DNA of 64,000 bases from Sutcliffiella horikoshii. Its GTDB lineage: Bacteria; Bacillota; Bacilli; Bacillales; Bacillaceae_I. Below are positions 46,796-57,079 of this stretch, one piece after another. The stretch covers positions 63,883 to 127,882 of the forward strand of contig NZ_VTEV01000003.1 in NCBI RefSeq assembly GCF_008180725.1. The letters are read 5' to 3'. The notes beneath the pieces were generated by a model, which had not been told where the DNA came from, did no database searches, and saw only the letters and a list, made by a program, of their open reading frames with translations. The translations under genes and the position numbers were made by a program. Each line of letters opens with the position of its first letter. Position 1 is the stretch's first letter.

Positions 46796-47914
46796 TCACA
46801 TAAATCTAAACGGATCTGTATTCGTCTCGGAAACTAGAACTTCAAGCTCCCAACTCTTTTCCCGCACTGCCTCTTCTAATCGCAGTGCGACACCTTTTTT
46901 CATAATCTTCTCAGCGTAATGCCCAGGGTCAACCATATTCAATCCGATTGCCATTGCATCATGAGCGGTGTGAAAATAAAGATCTCCTGTCACATATACA
47001 TCCGCACCGGCAAATTTTGCAGCGTGAATATATTTGTTTCCATCTCCGCCTAATACCGCTACCTTCTTAATCTCACTATTCAAATTTCCCACTACTCGTA
47101 CATTTTCCACTTCAAGACCTTTTTTCACATGAGAGGCAAAATCAGCAAGCGACATTCCATCCTTCAACTTTCCAACCCGTCCCAAACCAAGGGGATTCAT
47201 TTCATTTTCAAGTTTGTAAACATCATAAGCAACTTCCTCATAAGGATGAGCTTTAAACAAAGCCTTCAAGACGCGTCTCTCAATAGAAATAGGGTATACA
47301 GTCTCCACCTTCAACTCTTCAACTTTTTCAAGCTGACCTCTTTTCCCAATAAAAGGCTCTGTCCCATCTAAAGGAAGAAACCGACCTTCTCCCTCTGTTG
47401 TGAAAGAACAGTGACTATAGTTTCCAATATGCCCTGCCCCCGCTTCACCCAAAGCCTCAAGTAGTGTTTCTGCATGGGAAACTGGAACAAATACGCTTAG
47501 TTTCCGAAGTTCTTCTTGATAGGTTGGAACCAGCACTTTTATATCCTCAAGCTCAAGAGCTTCGGCCAGCAGGTCATTCACACCACCTTGTGCCACATCA
47601 AGATTTGTATGTGCTACATACACGCTAATATCATGCTTGATACATTTAGTCACGATTTTCCCGGCAGCTGAATTATCCGTAACAGTTGGAAGAGCTCGGA
47701 AGATTGGCGGATGATGAGCTATAATCAAATCAACATTCTGATCTATTGCCTCGTCAACTACCTCTTCAAGAACATCAAGCGTCACCATTACTTTGTGGAT
47801 TGGTTTATTCAATGTACCAATCTGAAGACCGATTTTATCCCCTTCGACTGCATATTTTTTAGGGGAAAAGTGTTCGAACCACTCGATAACCTGCAAGCCG
47901 TTAACTGTTTTCAA
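46796..47914 (-). CDS. yqfO: Nif3-like dinuclear metal protein YqfO
   Basis: 372 residues. Nif3/DUF34 fold with metal ligands in LIIAHHPPIF (about 64-73), VAHTNLDVAQGG and DLYFHTAHDA, plus an inserted PII-like domain in the middle (LSVFVPVSHAETLLEALGEA ... FKAHPYEEVAYDVYKLE), typical of the long Gram-positive form. Biochemical role unsettled. The start is TTG 47912-47914 behind GAGGAGG and overlaps trmK by 14 bp. Confidence 0.88.
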   Translation of the reverse strand: MKTVNGLQVIEWFEHFSPKKYAVEGDKIGLQIGTLNKPIHKVMVTLDVLEEVVDEAIDQNVDLIIAHHPPIFRALPTVTDNSAAGKIVTKCIKHDISVYVAHTNLDVAQGGVNDLLAEALELEDIKVLVPTYQEELRKLSVFVPVSHAETLLEALGEAGAGHIGNYSHCSFTTEGEGRFLPLDGTEPFIGKRGQLEKVEELKVETVYPISIERRVLKALFKAHPYEEVAYDVYKLENEMNPLGLGRVGKLKDGMSLADFASHVKKGLEVENVRVVGNLNSEIKKVAVLGGDGNKYIHAAKFAGADVYVTGDLYFHTAHDAMAIGLNMVDPGHYAEKIMKKGVALRLEEAVREKSWELEVLVSETNTDPFRFM

Positions 47915-48620
47915 ATCCCAGTTCCTCCTCTACCAGTCTGATTTTTTCTGTTAGTTCTTTTCTTTTTTGTTCATTCGCCTCTGTTTGATCGGCTGCATCA
48001 AGCTGCGCCACTATTTTTTTCCAATGCGCAAGTTCATGTGTCCACTTTTGTACAAATACATCATTTCGTTCCTTCGCAAGAAACGGGCCTACAAGCAAAT
48101 ACGCATCTTTTTTCACAGAGTAAGGTTTATCACTTTCTCCACGTTCTGCCACTAGAATCTCGTAGATCCTTCCATCATCCAGTAAAATTTGTTCTGCAAC
48201 AAGTTCCCATCCATTATCAAGCAACCATTCCCTAATCTTTTTTGCACCTATATTCGGCTGAAGGATAAGCGTTTGAACTCCTGCTAGTTTTTCCTTGCCT
48301 TTTTCAAGGATGGACTGAATTAAAGTCCCTCCCATTCCGGCAATAGTGATGCAAGTAACCTCACTTGGAGAGATCACTTCCAATCCGTCTCCTTTTCTTA
48401 CTTCAATGACCTTTTCTAATTCTGTTTTTCGAACCTGTTGAACGGCAGACTGAAAGGGACCTTCTACCACTTCTCCGGCAATACCTCTTTCAATCATCCC
48501 CTGCAAATAGGCATAACAAGGTAGGTAAGCATGATCTGAACCGATGTCTGCCAATACACTGCCTTTTGGTATAAAAGAAGCTACTGCTTCTAAACGTTTT
48601 GAAAGCTTTAATTCATTCAT
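47901..48620 (-). CDS. trmK: tRNA (adenine-22-N1)-methyltransferase
   Basis: 239 residues. The class I SAM fold shows GSVLADIGSDHAYLPCYAY (SAM loop, about 20-38) and AGMGGTLIQSIL; the C-terminal 70 residues form a helical domain with a conserved charged end. It methylates A22 of tRNA. ATG follows AAGAGGAACTGAC. Operon with yqfO. Confidence 0.9.
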   Translation of the reverse strand: MNELKLSKRLEAVASFIPKGSVLADIGSDHAYLPCYAYLQGMIERGIAGEVVEGPFQSAVQQVRKTELEKVIEVRKGDGLEVISPSEVTCITIAGMGGTLIQSILEKGKEKLAGVQTLILQPNIGAKKIREWLLDNGWELVAEQILLDDGRIYEILVAERGESDKPYSVKKDAYLLVGPFLAKERNDVFVQKWTHELAHWKKIVAQLDAADQTEANEQKRKELTEKIRLVEEELGFENS

Positions 48621-48668
48621 GTCAGTTCCTCTTTACTTATGTATTTGAATTCCTATGTAACAAGTATA

Positions 48669-48700
48669 AAAAAAAATCCTTCACAAATGCAAAGGATCTT
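48669..48700 (-). terminator. Terminator of cccA
   Basis: On the minus strand ATCCTT-TGCATTTGTG-AAGGAT followed by eight T. Confidence 0.8.
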
Positions 48701-48734
48701 TTATATGTGTAACATTTTTCTAAAAAAACAAATC

Positions 48735-49124
48735 TTAATGTTCGCCTTCTTCACTTTCTTCACTTTCTTCACTTTGAGCGCCGTTAGCCAGCCACTCAGC
48801 AAGAACTTCAGCTTCTTTAGGTGTAGCCAAGCCAGCAGGCATAGCGCCTTGTCCATTTACAATAACGTTTTGAATTTCTTCTTGGGATAGACGGTCACCA
48901 ACATCTGTTAATGCAGGTGCAGCGCCTGCTCCTTCTAAGTTACCGCCGTGACAGCCGATACAAGAGTTTTGTTGGTAAAGCTCTTCTGCAGACAATTCTA
49001 CAGTTTCGTCTTCACCGGATGCAATTTTTTCAGCCTGATCAAGTCCAACGAAAGATAATAGGAACATTAGTCCAAGACCTAATACCGCGATAAATGCAAA
49101 AGGAATAAGCGGATTACGATTCAT
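48735..49124 (-). CDS. cccA: Membrane-anchored cytochrome c-550
   Basis: 129 residues: N-terminal membrane anchor (NPLIPFAFIAVLGLGLMFLLS), then a periphery-facing cytochrome c domain with heme motif CIGCH (about 54-58) and methionine ligand in GAMPAG. The C-terminus is very acidic (SEESEESEEGEH). It carries electrons to cytochrome oxidase. ATG 49124 gives MNRNPLIPF, as in B. subtilis CccA; the TTG at 49133 is too close to AGGAGG. Confidence 0.92.
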   Translation of the reverse strand: MNRNPLIPFAFIAVLGLGLMFLLSFVGLDQAEKIASGEDETVELSAEELYQQNSCIGCHGGNLEGAGAAPALTDVGDRLSQEEIQNVIVNGQGAMPAGLATPKEAEVLAEWLANGAQSEESEESEEGEH

Positions 49125-49363
49125 GCTATTCAAACCTCCTTATGTACATGTACGTGTGTCTTATCTTATACAAGCACTCTCTATTTTACTTTATATTTTA
49201 CTATAGGAAAAGACTTAAATGCGAACTTCTCTCTTAAATTCACAGTTTAGACAAAAACCTTCATCGCATAGATGAAGGTTTCTATATTTGTTGGTTATAT
49301 TGTACCTCAAAATGAGAGAAGTGATGTGTTTTTGGAAAAATAATTTTTGATTTCAAAAACACC

Positions 49364-49490
49364 GCTGTTGATTTCCACAAATGGCTTCGCTTTCCTAGGG
49401 GCGGTGCTTGAGCCTCCTCGCTCCGCTGCGGGGTCTCAAGCTACCACTATCTCCCTCAGGAGTCTTCGCCTTTTGCTCCAATCAACAGCT
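49364..49490 (-). repeat. Palindromic element, copy A5 (core only)
   Basis: GCTGTTGATTTCCACAAATG ... CAATCAACAGCT with centre CTCCGCTGCGGGGTCTCAAG; 14 bp from the end of the acyl-CoA dehydrogenase gene. No outer ends or target duplication seen. Confidence 0.8.
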
Positions 49491-49504
49491 AGAAATCCCT
49501 TTCA

Positions 49505-50644
49505 CTATATTCCCAGGGACCTTGCGATGACCATTCTTTGTACTTCGGAGGTTCCTTCACCGATTTCTAGGAGTTTTCCGTCGCGCATGAAACGTTCTAC
49601 GTGGTACTCTTTCATGTATCCATAGCCGCCATGGAGTTGCACGGCTTGATCTGCGATTTCCATGCATACTTCAGATGCATATAGTTTACACATGGATGCT
49701 TCTTTCGAGAATGGTCTTCCCTGATCTTTTAACCAGGCAGCTTTATAAACCATGGTTCTGGCAAGTTCAAGTTTCATAGCCATGTCCGCTAGTTTAAATT
49801 GGTTAATCTGAAAACTTGATAAGGATCTTCCAAATTGTTTTCTTTCTTGAGAGTAAGCGAGCGCTCGCTCAAAAGCTGCCTGTGCAATTCCTACAGCCAT
49901 GGCACCAATTCCGATGCGGCCTCCATCAAGGGTAATTAGGAACTGTCTGAATCCTTCTCCACGCTTACCTAGAAGGTTTTCCTGCGGCACACGGACATCT
50001 TCAAGGACAAGTTCAGTTGTGTTGGAAGCGTTAAGTCCCATTTTTTCGTAATTATCAATCACTTGAAACCCTTTAGCATCTGTTGGAACGATGACAGCAG
50101 AGATTTCTTTTTCATTGCCTTTTTTATCGGTGATAGCCGTTAATGCCAAATGCTTGGCGTAGGAGGCGTTGGTAATGAAACATTTGTTACCATTAATGAT
50201 GAAATCCTCACCATCTTCTATAGCAGTTGTCTTTGTACCACCTGCATCAGAACCGGCATTAGGTTCAGTCAACCCGAATGCACCGAGTGATTCTCCTGTA
50301 CAAATTGGTACGAGATATTTTTGCTTTTGCTCTTCTGTGCCAAACAGGTTTAATGGTGCCCCACCTAATGATACGTGAGCAGAATAAGTAATACCAGTGG
50401 ATCCACAAGCTCTGCTCAGTTCTTCTACGACAATAGCAAAACTAACTGTATCCGCGCCTGCTCCCTCATATTCTTCTGGAAAAGGAAGCCCCATCATTCC
50501 TAATTGTGATAACTGTTGAAACACCTCAACAGGGAATTTTTTATCCCGATCTCGTTGGAGAGCCCCCGGTGCAACCACTTCATCTGAAAACTCTCTAATT
50601 GTTTTCTTAATCATCGCTTGTTCTGCCGTTAAATCAAAGTTCAA
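49505..50644 (-). CDS. Acyl-CoA dehydrogenase
   Basis: 379 residues, FAD enzyme of fatty-acid/branched-chain beta-oxidation. FAD/substrate regions include CTGESLGAFGLTEPNAGSDAGG, and the C-terminal QLHGGYGYMKEYHVERFMRD and LEIGEGTSEVQRMVIARSLG are family signatures; the catalytic Glu is in IGEGTSE or the preceding helix depending on subtype. Chain-length preference cannot be told. The start is TTG 50642-50644 behind GGGGGGAAAGATT. It interrupts the cccA-sigA order and has its own promoter with a likely cre site. Confidence 0.9.
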   Translation of the reverse strand: MNFDLTAEQAMIKKTIREFSDEVVAPGALQRDRDKKFPVEVFQQLSQLGMMGLPFPEEYEGAGADTVSFAIVVEELSRACGSTGITYSAHVSLGGAPLNLFGTEEQKQKYLVPICTGESLGAFGLTEPNAGSDAGGTKTTAIEDGEDFIINGNKCFITNASYAKHLALTAITDKKGNEKEISAVIVPTDAKGFQVIDNYEKMGLNASNTTELVLEDVRVPQENLLGKRGEGFRQFLITLDGGRIGIGAMAVGIAQAAFERALAYSQERKQFGRSLSSFQINQFKLADMAMKLELARTMVYKAAWLKDQGRPFSKEASMCKLYASEVCMEIADQAVQLHGGYGYMKEYHVERFMRDGKLLEIGEGTSEVQRMVIARSLGI

Positions 50645-50714
50645 AATCTTTCCCCCCTTGTTGTTTGGAAAACATTAGCAAGAGCTAGTATTTTTCTTCC
50701 ATCCTACAATACAT

Positions 50715-50763
50715 TGAATACGCTTTCATTTGTATTATAATAGATATAAGGGAATTTTCACAA
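50715..50763 (-). promoter_or_regulatory. acyl-CoA dehydrogenase promoter with cre-like site
   Basis: Minus-strand -35 TTGTGA (50758-50763), 18-bp spacer, -10 TATAAT (50734-50739). Just downstream TGAAAGCGTATTCA (50715-50728) matches the CcpA cre consensus TGWNANCGNTNWCA with one mismatch. Glucose repression of beta-oxidation would be expected. Confidence 0.65.
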
Positions 50764-50792
50764 CTTTTAAAAATAACTTAATAATCAATAAG

Positions 50793-51320
50793 TTACATTA
50801 AAATAATATTTGCGACCAGTAAAACCATCGTTATGATCGCTGAAATGTTTAAATAGTACCATTTCTTTACATAGCCGATAAAAAACCAGATAAGGGTCTG
50901 AAAGGTGATGATAATAAAGGTTAACGGCAATTGAATAGATAAAATTTCAAGTAATTTTATGGAAAGAATAAGTATGAGCAATGCGAGCACAAAGACTGGT
51001 ATATGTATGAAAGATTCTTCTTTTCGAAAAATAAAATATCCGAATATAGAAAGAAGAACGAAAAAAGTTACAAGGAGCATTTGCAAATGAACTGGCATTT
51101 CAGTAAAATAAATGACAAGAAATGTTATCGGAACGAGTAAAGAAATTAGACATGCAAAAAAGAGAGGAAATAACTTTTTGCTTCCTTTAGCTGTTTGGTT
51201 CACAGCTTCCCCTTCTGTATATAGCGCCAACAGATAGTCACAGTATTGATCTGGCAGGAGACGATTTCTTTTCCAATAGTCAATTTCTTTAATAATGGTT
51301 TCTTTTCGATGATTATTCAC
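50793..51320 (-). CDS. Unknown polytopic membrane protein
   Basis: 175 residues. A cytosolic N-terminus (NNHRKETIIKEIDYWKRNRL, LPDQYCDYLLALYTEGE) is followed by five to six hydrophobic helices. The N-terminal pattern is shared with small Bacillus membrane proteins located after sigA, of unknown function. GTG 51318-51320 behind GGAGTGTTAACAAAA gives the sensible start; the frame to 51416 has a non-conserved extension. Confidence 0.65.
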   Translation of the reverse strand: MNNHRKETIIKEIDYWKRNRLLPDQYCDYLLALYTEGEAVNQTAKGSKKLFPLFFACLISLLVPITFLVIYFTEMPVHLQMLLVTFFVLLSIFGYFIFRKEESFIHIPVFVLALLILILSIKLLEILSIQLPLTFIIITFQTLIWFFIGYVKKWYYLNISAIITMVLLVANIILM

Positions 51321-51382
51321 TTTTGTTAACACTCCAATTACAGGTGTAAATATTAAAAACTGAATATTATAAAAGTATTGAA

Positions 51383-51436
51383 TTGAAAAAAAAGAGAAAT
51401 AGCTTACTCTTTTCAAGAAAAAGCAAACTATTTCTA
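51383..51436 (-). terminator. Terminator of the sigA operon
   Basis: On the minus strand GAAATAG ... CTATTTC, with inner CTTTT/AAAAG pairs, is followed by TCTTTTTTTT. Confidence 0.7.
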
Positions 51437-51447
51437 TATGCCTGATT

Positions 51448-52572
51448 CTATTCTAGAAAATCCTTCAGACGTTTGCTGCGGCTAGGATGTCTCAGCTTAC
51501 GAAGAGCTTTTGCTTCAATTTGGCGGATCCGCTCTCTAGTCACTCCAAATACTTTTCCTACTTCTTCAAGAGTACGAGTGCGTCCGTCATCTAAGCCGAA
51601 TCTTAGTCTTAATACATTTTCTTCACGGTCAGTAAGTGTATCAAGAACATCTTCCAATTGTTCTTTTAATAATTCATATGCCGCATGATCAGAAGGAGAT
51701 GTTGCGTCTTGGTCTTCAATAAAGTCTCCAAGATGTGAATCATCCTCTTCACCAATTGGTGTCTCAAGAGAAACAGGCTCTTGGGCAATTTTGAGAATTT
51801 CACGTACTTTGTCCGGTGTCAGATCCATGTCTTCTGCAATTTCTTCCGGAGAAGGTTCGCGGCCTAAATCTTGTAACAGTTGGCGTTGAACACGGATAAG
51901 TTTGTTGATGGTTTCCACCATATGCACAGGTATACGAATCGTTCTTGCTTGGTCAGCAATTGCACGGGTAATCGCTTGGCGAATCCACCATGTCGCATAT
52001 GTAGAAAACTTGAATCCTTTACGATAATCAAATTTTTCTACTGCTTTAATCAGACCCATATTTCCTTCTTGGATCAAATCAAGGAACAGCATTCCGCGGC
52101 CCACATAACGCTTAGCAATACTTACAACTAGACGAAGGTTAGCTTCTGCCAGACGACGTTTCGCCTCTTCGTCACCTTCTTCGATTCGGTTTGCAAGACT
52201 GATTTCTTCCTCAGCAGAGAGAAGATCCACACGGCCTATTTCTTTTAGGTACATTCTAACCGGGTCATTGATCTTCACACCAGGCGGAACAGTTAAATCA
52301 TTCAGGTCAAACTCTTCTTCCTTTGCAAGTTGCTGAGTGTTCGGGTCATCATCAGATTCTGTTTCTCCGATAATTTCTACGCCCTGTTCACCAAGATATT
52401 CGTAGTATTCGTCCATTTGATCGGACTCTATTTCAAAGCCAGCCATTTTTTCGGCTATCTCCTCATACGTTAGGACACCACGCTTTTTACCTACTTCGGT
52501 GAGTTGTTCTTTTACTTGTTCGATGGTCAATTCTGTTTCCATCTCTTTTGATTGTGCTGATTTTTCAGCCAT
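51448..52572 (-). CDS. sigA: Primary sigma factor SigA
   Basis: 374 residues. Region 1.1 at the N-terminus is short and acidic, regions 1.2-2.4 run from [11 protein letters not shown] to [23 protein letters not shown], region 3 follows, and region 4.2 ends with [30 protein letters not shown]. It recognises TTGACA/TATAAT promoters such as those seen in this window. ATG 52572 follows AGGAGGGGACAGTTG. Third gene of the yqxD-dnaG-sigA operon. Confidence 0.97.
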   Translation of the reverse strand: MAEKSAQSKEMETELTIEQVKEQLTEVGKKRGVLTYEEIAEKMAGFEIESDQMDEYYEYLGEQGVEIIGETESDDDPNTQQLAKEEEFDLNDLTVPPGVKINDPVRMYLKEIGRVDLLSAEEEISLANRIEEGDEEAKRRLAEANLRLVVSIAKRYVGRGMLFLDLIQEGNMGLIKAVEKFDYRKGFKFSTYATWWIRQAITRAIADQARTIRIPVHMVETINKLIRVQRQLLQDLGREPSPEEIAEDMDLTPDKVREILKIAQEPVSLETPIGEEDDSHLGDFIEDQDATSPSDHAAYELLKEQLEDVLDTLTDREENVLRLRFGLDDGRTRTLEEVGKVFGVTRERIRQIEAKALRKLRHPSRSKRLKDFLE

Positions 52573-52617
52573 CAACTGTCCCCTCCTTCCAACATTGAAC
52601 GCGATAAAGAGGTATAT

Positions 52618-54432
52618 TTATTGTTTTAACTCTTTTTTCATTTGGATTATTTCCATCGCGATTTGTGCAGCACCAAGATAATCGTTTTGTGCTTCTGCTT
52701 GTTTCTTTTCTTGTTCTTTTTCTTTTATTGTTAACAATTTTGGGTAATTAAACACCTGTTTCATATAATCATGTAGCACAGCATCACTTAATTCTTCTTC
52801 AAGTGTTAGCATACCTAGTTCAGAAATAATTTTCTTGAGCGATTGCTCAGGTATACGCTCCATGAAAATACTGATATTGGGCTCATACCCTTCTTCGTAA
52901 AAAGCATATAGATAGGTGGCAATCGCACGGTGCTCTTCTATGATAAAGGAGCCTTCAATGGAAGCTTGCACCTTTTCAGATACTCCCCTATCTTTAAGCA
53001 TATGTGCCAGCAAATAGCGTTCTGCATTTAAATAAGCAGGTTTTAGCGCTTGCGTAAAGATTTTGGGTTTGTTAGGTATATTTATTCTATTCTGCTCGTT
53101 ATAATCCTTTTTTTGCATTAAAGATTTATATACTTGAAATTGCTGCTGTTTTAAAGCTTCCAAAGAGATGGAAAATTCATCAGATAACTGACGAAGATAA
53201 TGATCCCTTTCAACCGCCTTTGACAGCATGCTAATCTCTTTTAGAACATCTTCCACATACCGCATCCGTTCGCCTTCGTCTTTCATATTCCTACCCTTGC
53301 GTAAGTACCTGAGCTTAAATGACATGAACGTTAAACTTGCCCCTATTACATCCTGCTTAAATGATTCTGAGCCTTTACTACGGATATAGTCATCAGGGTC
53401 CATTTTATCTGGCATCATGGCAATTCTTACGTAACATCCTTGTTGAATGAGGATGTTCGCTGCCCTGTATGCTGCTTCAATTCCGGCATTGTCTCCGTCA
53501 TAACAGATGGTGACATTTTCAACATGCCTTCTTATAATTTTGGCCTGCTCTTCAGTCAAGGATGTCCCCATCGTAGCAATTCCATTAGGTAATCCAGCAG
53601 AGTCTGCAGCAATGACGTCGGCAAATCCTTCAAAAAGAATAACCTGTTCCTGCTTTCTTATATGAGGACGGGCCTGATGAAAGTTGTAAAGAATCTTACT
53701 TTTATTAAACAGTGGGGTCTCTGGTGAATTTAAATATTTTGGTTCACCTTCACCAAGCACTCTTCCAGAAAAGGCAATAACATTTCCTTTATGATCGTGG
53801 ATCGGAAACATAATACGGTTTCTGAAACGATCAAAATATTCAGCTGTATGCTCCTTTTCAATTAAAAGGCCGGCCTTCTCCAACAGTTGCTGGTTGTAGC
53901 CCCTTTTCGTCAGAAATTTTAAAGCAAAGTCCCAACTGTTAAGTGCATAGCCAACGCCGAATTTCTTTAACGTATCGTCGGTAAACCCTCTTCCTGTCAC
54001 ATAATCATATGCTTCCTGGCCCTCTTTTGTATTTAACAGTAAATGATGGTAAAATTTATGCAAAAGCAAATGTGCATCCATCATCCATTTCGTTTCTTTC
54101 GACTGGCCTGACTGTTCTGTTGCAGTATATTCCGGTACTTCCACTTCTACATTGGAGGACTTGGCAAGTTTTTGGGCAGCTTCTACAAAACTGACACCCT
54201 CGATCTCCATGACGAAATTGAAAGCATTACCGCCGGCACCACAACCAAAGCAGTGATAGATTTGTTTGTCTGGGGCAACAGAGAAAGAAGGAGTACTCTC
54301 CCCATGAAAGGGACAAAGTCCAAAATAGTTGCGACCTTGCTTTTTCAATTGCACATATTCACTTATTACATCAACAATGTCGGTAGACTGTCTAATTTGA
54401 TCAATGGTTTGTTCAGGAATTCGATAATTCAT
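52618..54432 (-). CDS. dnaG: DNA primase DnaG
   Basis: 604 residues. N-terminal zinc finger CPFHGESTPSFSVAPDKQIYHCFGCG (Cys-His-Cys-Cys), TOPRIM core (VILFEGFADVIAADSAG, then GDNAGIEAA) and a C-terminal helicase-binding domain. It makes RNA primers at the replication fork. Start ATG 54432 behind GGAGTGTTGTT gives MNYRIPEQTIDQIRQSTDIV; the frame to 54516 overlaps yqxD and is rejected. Confidence 0.97.
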   Translation of the reverse strand: MNYRIPEQTIDQIRQSTDIVDVISEYVQLKKQGRNYFGLCPFHGESTPSFSVAPDKQIYHCFGCGAGGNAFNFVMEIEGVSFVEAAQKLAKSSNVEVEVPEYTATEQSGQSKETKWMMDAHLLLHKFYHHLLLNTKEGQEAYDYVTGRGFTDDTLKKFGVGYALNSWDFALKFLTKRGYNQQLLEKAGLLIEKEHTAEYFDRFRNRIMFPIHDHKGNVIAFSGRVLGEGEPKYLNSPETPLFNKSKILYNFHQARPHIRKQEQVILFEGFADVIAADSAGLPNGIATMGTSLTEEQAKIIRRHVENVTICYDGDNAGIEAAYRAANILIQQGCYVRIAMMPDKMDPDDYIRSKGSESFKQDVIGASLTFMSFKLRYLRKGRNMKDEGERMRYVEDVLKEISMLSKAVERDHYLRQLSDEFSISLEALKQQQFQVYKSLMQKKDYNEQNRINIPNKPKIFTQALKPAYLNAERYLLAHMLKDRGVSEKVQASIEGSFIIEEHRAIATYLYAFYEEGYEPNISIFMERIPEQSLKKIISELGMLTLEEELSDAVLHDYMKQVFNYPKLLTIKEKEQEKKQAEAQNDYLGAAQIAMEIIQMKKELKQ

Positions 54433-54463
54433 AACAACACTCCGTGACTTACTATTTCTATCT

Positions 54464-54934
54464 CTATTCGGGAATTCCTGCAATTTTCGACAAAGTTTTT
54501 TTAAGTGATTGAACAAATCTTTCTCTGTCTTTCATTGAGAAAGCTTTTGGGCCCTTGGAATAGTTCCCTTTTCTCCGTTCTTTCGCAGATAGAAATCTCA
54601 TATGCAAGCTCAATTCCATTTCACTCTCTTCATACTGTTTTCCACGAGGAGTGAGAACATAAACGTTTTTGGACACAAGCATGCTTGCTAGACCAATATC
54701 TTGAGTGACTACTACATCATCCTTCTTTGCATGATTCAAAATATAAAGGTCGGCAGATTCTTTTTCATCATCCACATAGACCCAATTACCTTCTGTTTGA
54801 TTGGTCATTACATGGGAGTAAGAAGCTACGTAGCACACATCAACTTTATATGTATGACTTACTCTACTTATTTCTTCTTTAACAGGACACGCATCTGCGT
54901 CCACCAAAATAATAGGTTTGCGATTATTTTGCAT
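54464..54934 (-). CDS. yqxD: UPF0178/DUF188 family protein YqxD
   Basis: 156 residues, PIN-like DUF188 fold: IILVDADACPVKEEI (acidic N-terminal motif), VVTQDIGLASMLVSK, LTPRGKQY and HMRFLSAKERR. Probably a nuclease-like protein; function unknown. First gene of the primase-sigma operon, 31 bp before dnaG. Confidence 0.88.
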   Translation of the reverse strand: MQNNRKPIILVDADACPVKEEISRVSHTYKVDVCYVASYSHVMTNQTEGNWVYVDDEKESADLYILNHAKKDDVVVTQDIGLASMLVSKNVYVLTPRGKQYEESEMELSLHMRFLSAKERRKGNYSKGPKAFSMKDRERFVQSLKKTLSKIAGIPE

Positions 54935-55218
54935 GTTAAATGGTTTCTACATCCCTTCCCAAAAACCTTCTTTTTTCGATATGTTTTTTTGTAGTTGTCG
55001 AACGAATTTGTTATATTGCCCTTGACTTATTGCTATTTTTAGTTTATTCGATAATCCATCACTCTAAACCCTATTGAGGAATTTTTTATCACAATTTTTT
55101 ATTATAATATAAACTTTTCAAATTGACTACTGTTTCACATCGAATATTGAGTAATCTGAAATCATAAAAAAACTGGGCAAAAAAACCGCCCGGTCTTATA
55201 GTCGATTGTTTTATAGTC

Positions 55219-55352
55219 GCTGTTGATTTCCGCAAATGGCTTCGCTTTCCTAGGGGCTGACGAGAGCCTCCTCGGCAAGCCTGGGGGTTCTCCACCTAGC
55301 GCTATCTCCCTTGGGACAAGGAAGTCTTCGCCTTTTGCTCCAATCAACAGCT
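55219..55352 (-). repeat. Palindromic element, copy A6
   Basis: GCTGTTGATTTCCGCAAATG ... CAATCAACAGCT. At the variable site it carries CCCTTGGGACAAGGAAG, of which TGGGACAAGG matches the end of the 57-bp insert in A8, so it looks like a deletion remnant. Confidence 0.8.
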
Positions 55353-55434
55353 ATAAATTACGAGAACGTAAAATTAATGCTTTCTCTAACCTGGATAAAT
55401 GCCTTTCATAAACCTTTAGGTGAATGAAATAACT

Positions 55435-55565
55435 TTGTTGATTGAAGCCGAAGGTGCGTAGACGCCCGCGGGAGGAAGGGACAGGTGAGACCACACAGGC
55501 TGAAAGCCGAGGAGGCTCACGGACCGCCCGCAGGCAAGCGAAGCGCCTGGAACGGAAATCAACAG
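55435..55565 (+). repeat. Palindromic element, type C
   Basis: TTGTTGATTGAAGCCGAAGG ... GAACGGAAATCAACAGG. Centre AGGCTGAAAGCCGAGGAGGC. Sits just before the yqfL terminator. Confidence 0.8.
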
Positions 55566-55588
55566 GATTTTATTCTTTCTTCCCTTTA

Positions 55589-55618
55589 GAAAAAGAGCAC
55601 TTCTAAAAGCGCTCTTTA
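55589..55618 (-). terminator. Terminator of yqfL
   Basis: On the minus strand AAAGAGC-GCTTTTAGAAGT-GCTCTTT followed by TTCT, overlapping the yqfL stop. Confidence 0.75.
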
Positions 55619-56425
55619 CTTCAGTCGGTTATTATAGATGTTAGAGATAAGGTTCGCCGTTTCTTCTACGGCTTTGTTCGTAACATCTATCACTTCACAA
55701 CCTATTTTATTTACAATTGTTTCAAAAAATGCCAACTCTTCTTTTATTCTTTCAAGGTTGGCATAGGCAGCTTTATCATTCAGCCCCAATGCTTTCAACC
55801 TTTCTTTTCGGATATCATTTAACTTTTCAGGTGAGATCTTTAGACCAAAGCATTTTTCAGGATTCACTTTAAAAAGTTCTTCTGGTGGGTCTACCTCTGG
55901 AACTATTGGTACATTTGCCACTTTTAGGCGTTTATGGGCAAGATATTGGGATAAAGGTGTTTTAGACGTTCTAGAAACCCCCACTAATACGATATCTGCT
56001 TTAATAATACCCCTTGGATCTCTTCCATCATCATATTTCACAGCAAATTCTACTGCTTCGATTTTTTTGAAATAATCATCGTCCAATTGTCTTACCAACC
56101 CAGGCTGGTACTTAGGTTTAACCCCGTATTCCTGCTCCATCAAGTCCACAAGAGGTCCGATGATGTCATACACCTTTACGCCTTCCATTTTTGCCAAATC
56201 TACAAGGTGCTTCCTCATTTCAGGGACAACAAGTGTAAAGGCGATAATACCCTGATTAAGTTTTGCAATAGAGACTACTTCCGATAATGTTGCAATGTCT
56301 TCTACATAAGGAATTCGTTTGAGATGGAAGTTCGCCCCATTAAATTGGCTGATAGCCGCTTTTACTGCCAGCTCTGCAGTTTCTCCGACGGAATCAGATA
56401 CGATATATACGGTACGCTTCTCCAT
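55616..56425 (-). CDS. yqfL: Putative PEP-synthase/PPDK regulatory kinase-phosphotransferase YqfL
   Basis: 269 residues of the DUF299 family: [13 protein letters not shown] at the N-terminus and a P-loop-like [14 protein letters not shown] (about 148-161). The family phosphorylates and dephosphorylates pyruvate phosphate dikinase or PEP synthase. ATG follows TGGAGGAGAATT. Cotranscribed with ccpN, fitting a shared role in gluconeogenic control. Confidence 0.9.
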   Translation of the reverse strand: MEKRTVYIVSDSVGETAELAVKAAISQFNGANFHLKRIPYVEDIATLSEVVSIAKLNQGIIAFTLVVPEMRKHLVDLAKMEGVKVYDIIGPLVDLMEQEYGVKPKYQPGLVRQLDDDYFKKIEAVEFAVKYDDGRDPRGIIKADIVLVGVSRTSKTPLSQYLAHKRLKVANVPIVPEVDPPEELFKVNPEKCFGLKISPEKLNDIRKERLKALGLNDKAAYANLERIKEELAFFETIVNKIGCEVIDVTNKAVEETANLISNIYNNRLK

Positions 56426-56439
56426 AATTCTCCTCCAAT

Positions 56440-57079
56440 CTAGATAATTTCATCGTGTGCCAAGGCAACCAGCACTTTTGTAATATTCGTCTTTGTAATT
56501 CTACCAATTACTTCATAACCTTTATCCGTTTGCTTAACGACTGGAAGAGCATCTATTTGTTTTTCAATCAGTTTTTTTGCTACATCAATGATCAAGTCTT
56601 CTTTAAAGCAGTACGTAACATTAGGCATTCTTGTCATAATGATATTAACCGGTATAGAAGTAAGCTCCTGTTTACCGATACTGGCCCTTAAGAGATCCTT
56701 TCTTGAGAGCACTCCCACTATAATAGAGAAGTTGTCCACTACAAATAGGGTTCCCACATCTTCTAGGAACATGGTGCAGATTGCGTCATAAACGGAAACA
56801 CTTTCATGGACAACAACCGGTATGGACTGATGGTCATTCACTTGAATTTTATTTATTTTATCGGATAAAAGTTGAGATCCCGTTTTTCCAGTGTAGAAAT
56901 AACCAACTCTAGGACGGGCATCTAAATATCCGGCCATGGTCAAAATAGCTAGGTCGGGACGAAGGGTTGCCCTGGTCAAGTTTAGTTGATCGGCTATTGC
57001 TTCTCCGGTAATCGGTCCTTGTTCTTTGACTATTTGCAAAATAGTTTCTTGCCGTTTATTCAGTTCGATTTTTGTTCAC
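56440..57079 (-). CDS. ccpN: Gluconeogenesis repressor CcpN, 5' end frameshifted
   Basis: From TTG 57037 the frame gives 199 residues: HTH ([19 protein letters not shown]), then two CBS domains ([26 protein letters not shown]). The family start resembles [17 protein letters not shown]. That peptide is encoded upstream, but GTG 57077-57079 is out of frame by one base because a run of five A (plus-strand T at 57069-57073) replaces four. With one base removed, GTG-AAC-AAA-ATC-GAA-CTG reads on into the gene. Alternatives are initiation at ATC with AGGTGGTGA in front, or at the internal TTG with loss of 13 residues. It represses gapB/pckA in glucose in B. subtilis. Confidence 0.8.
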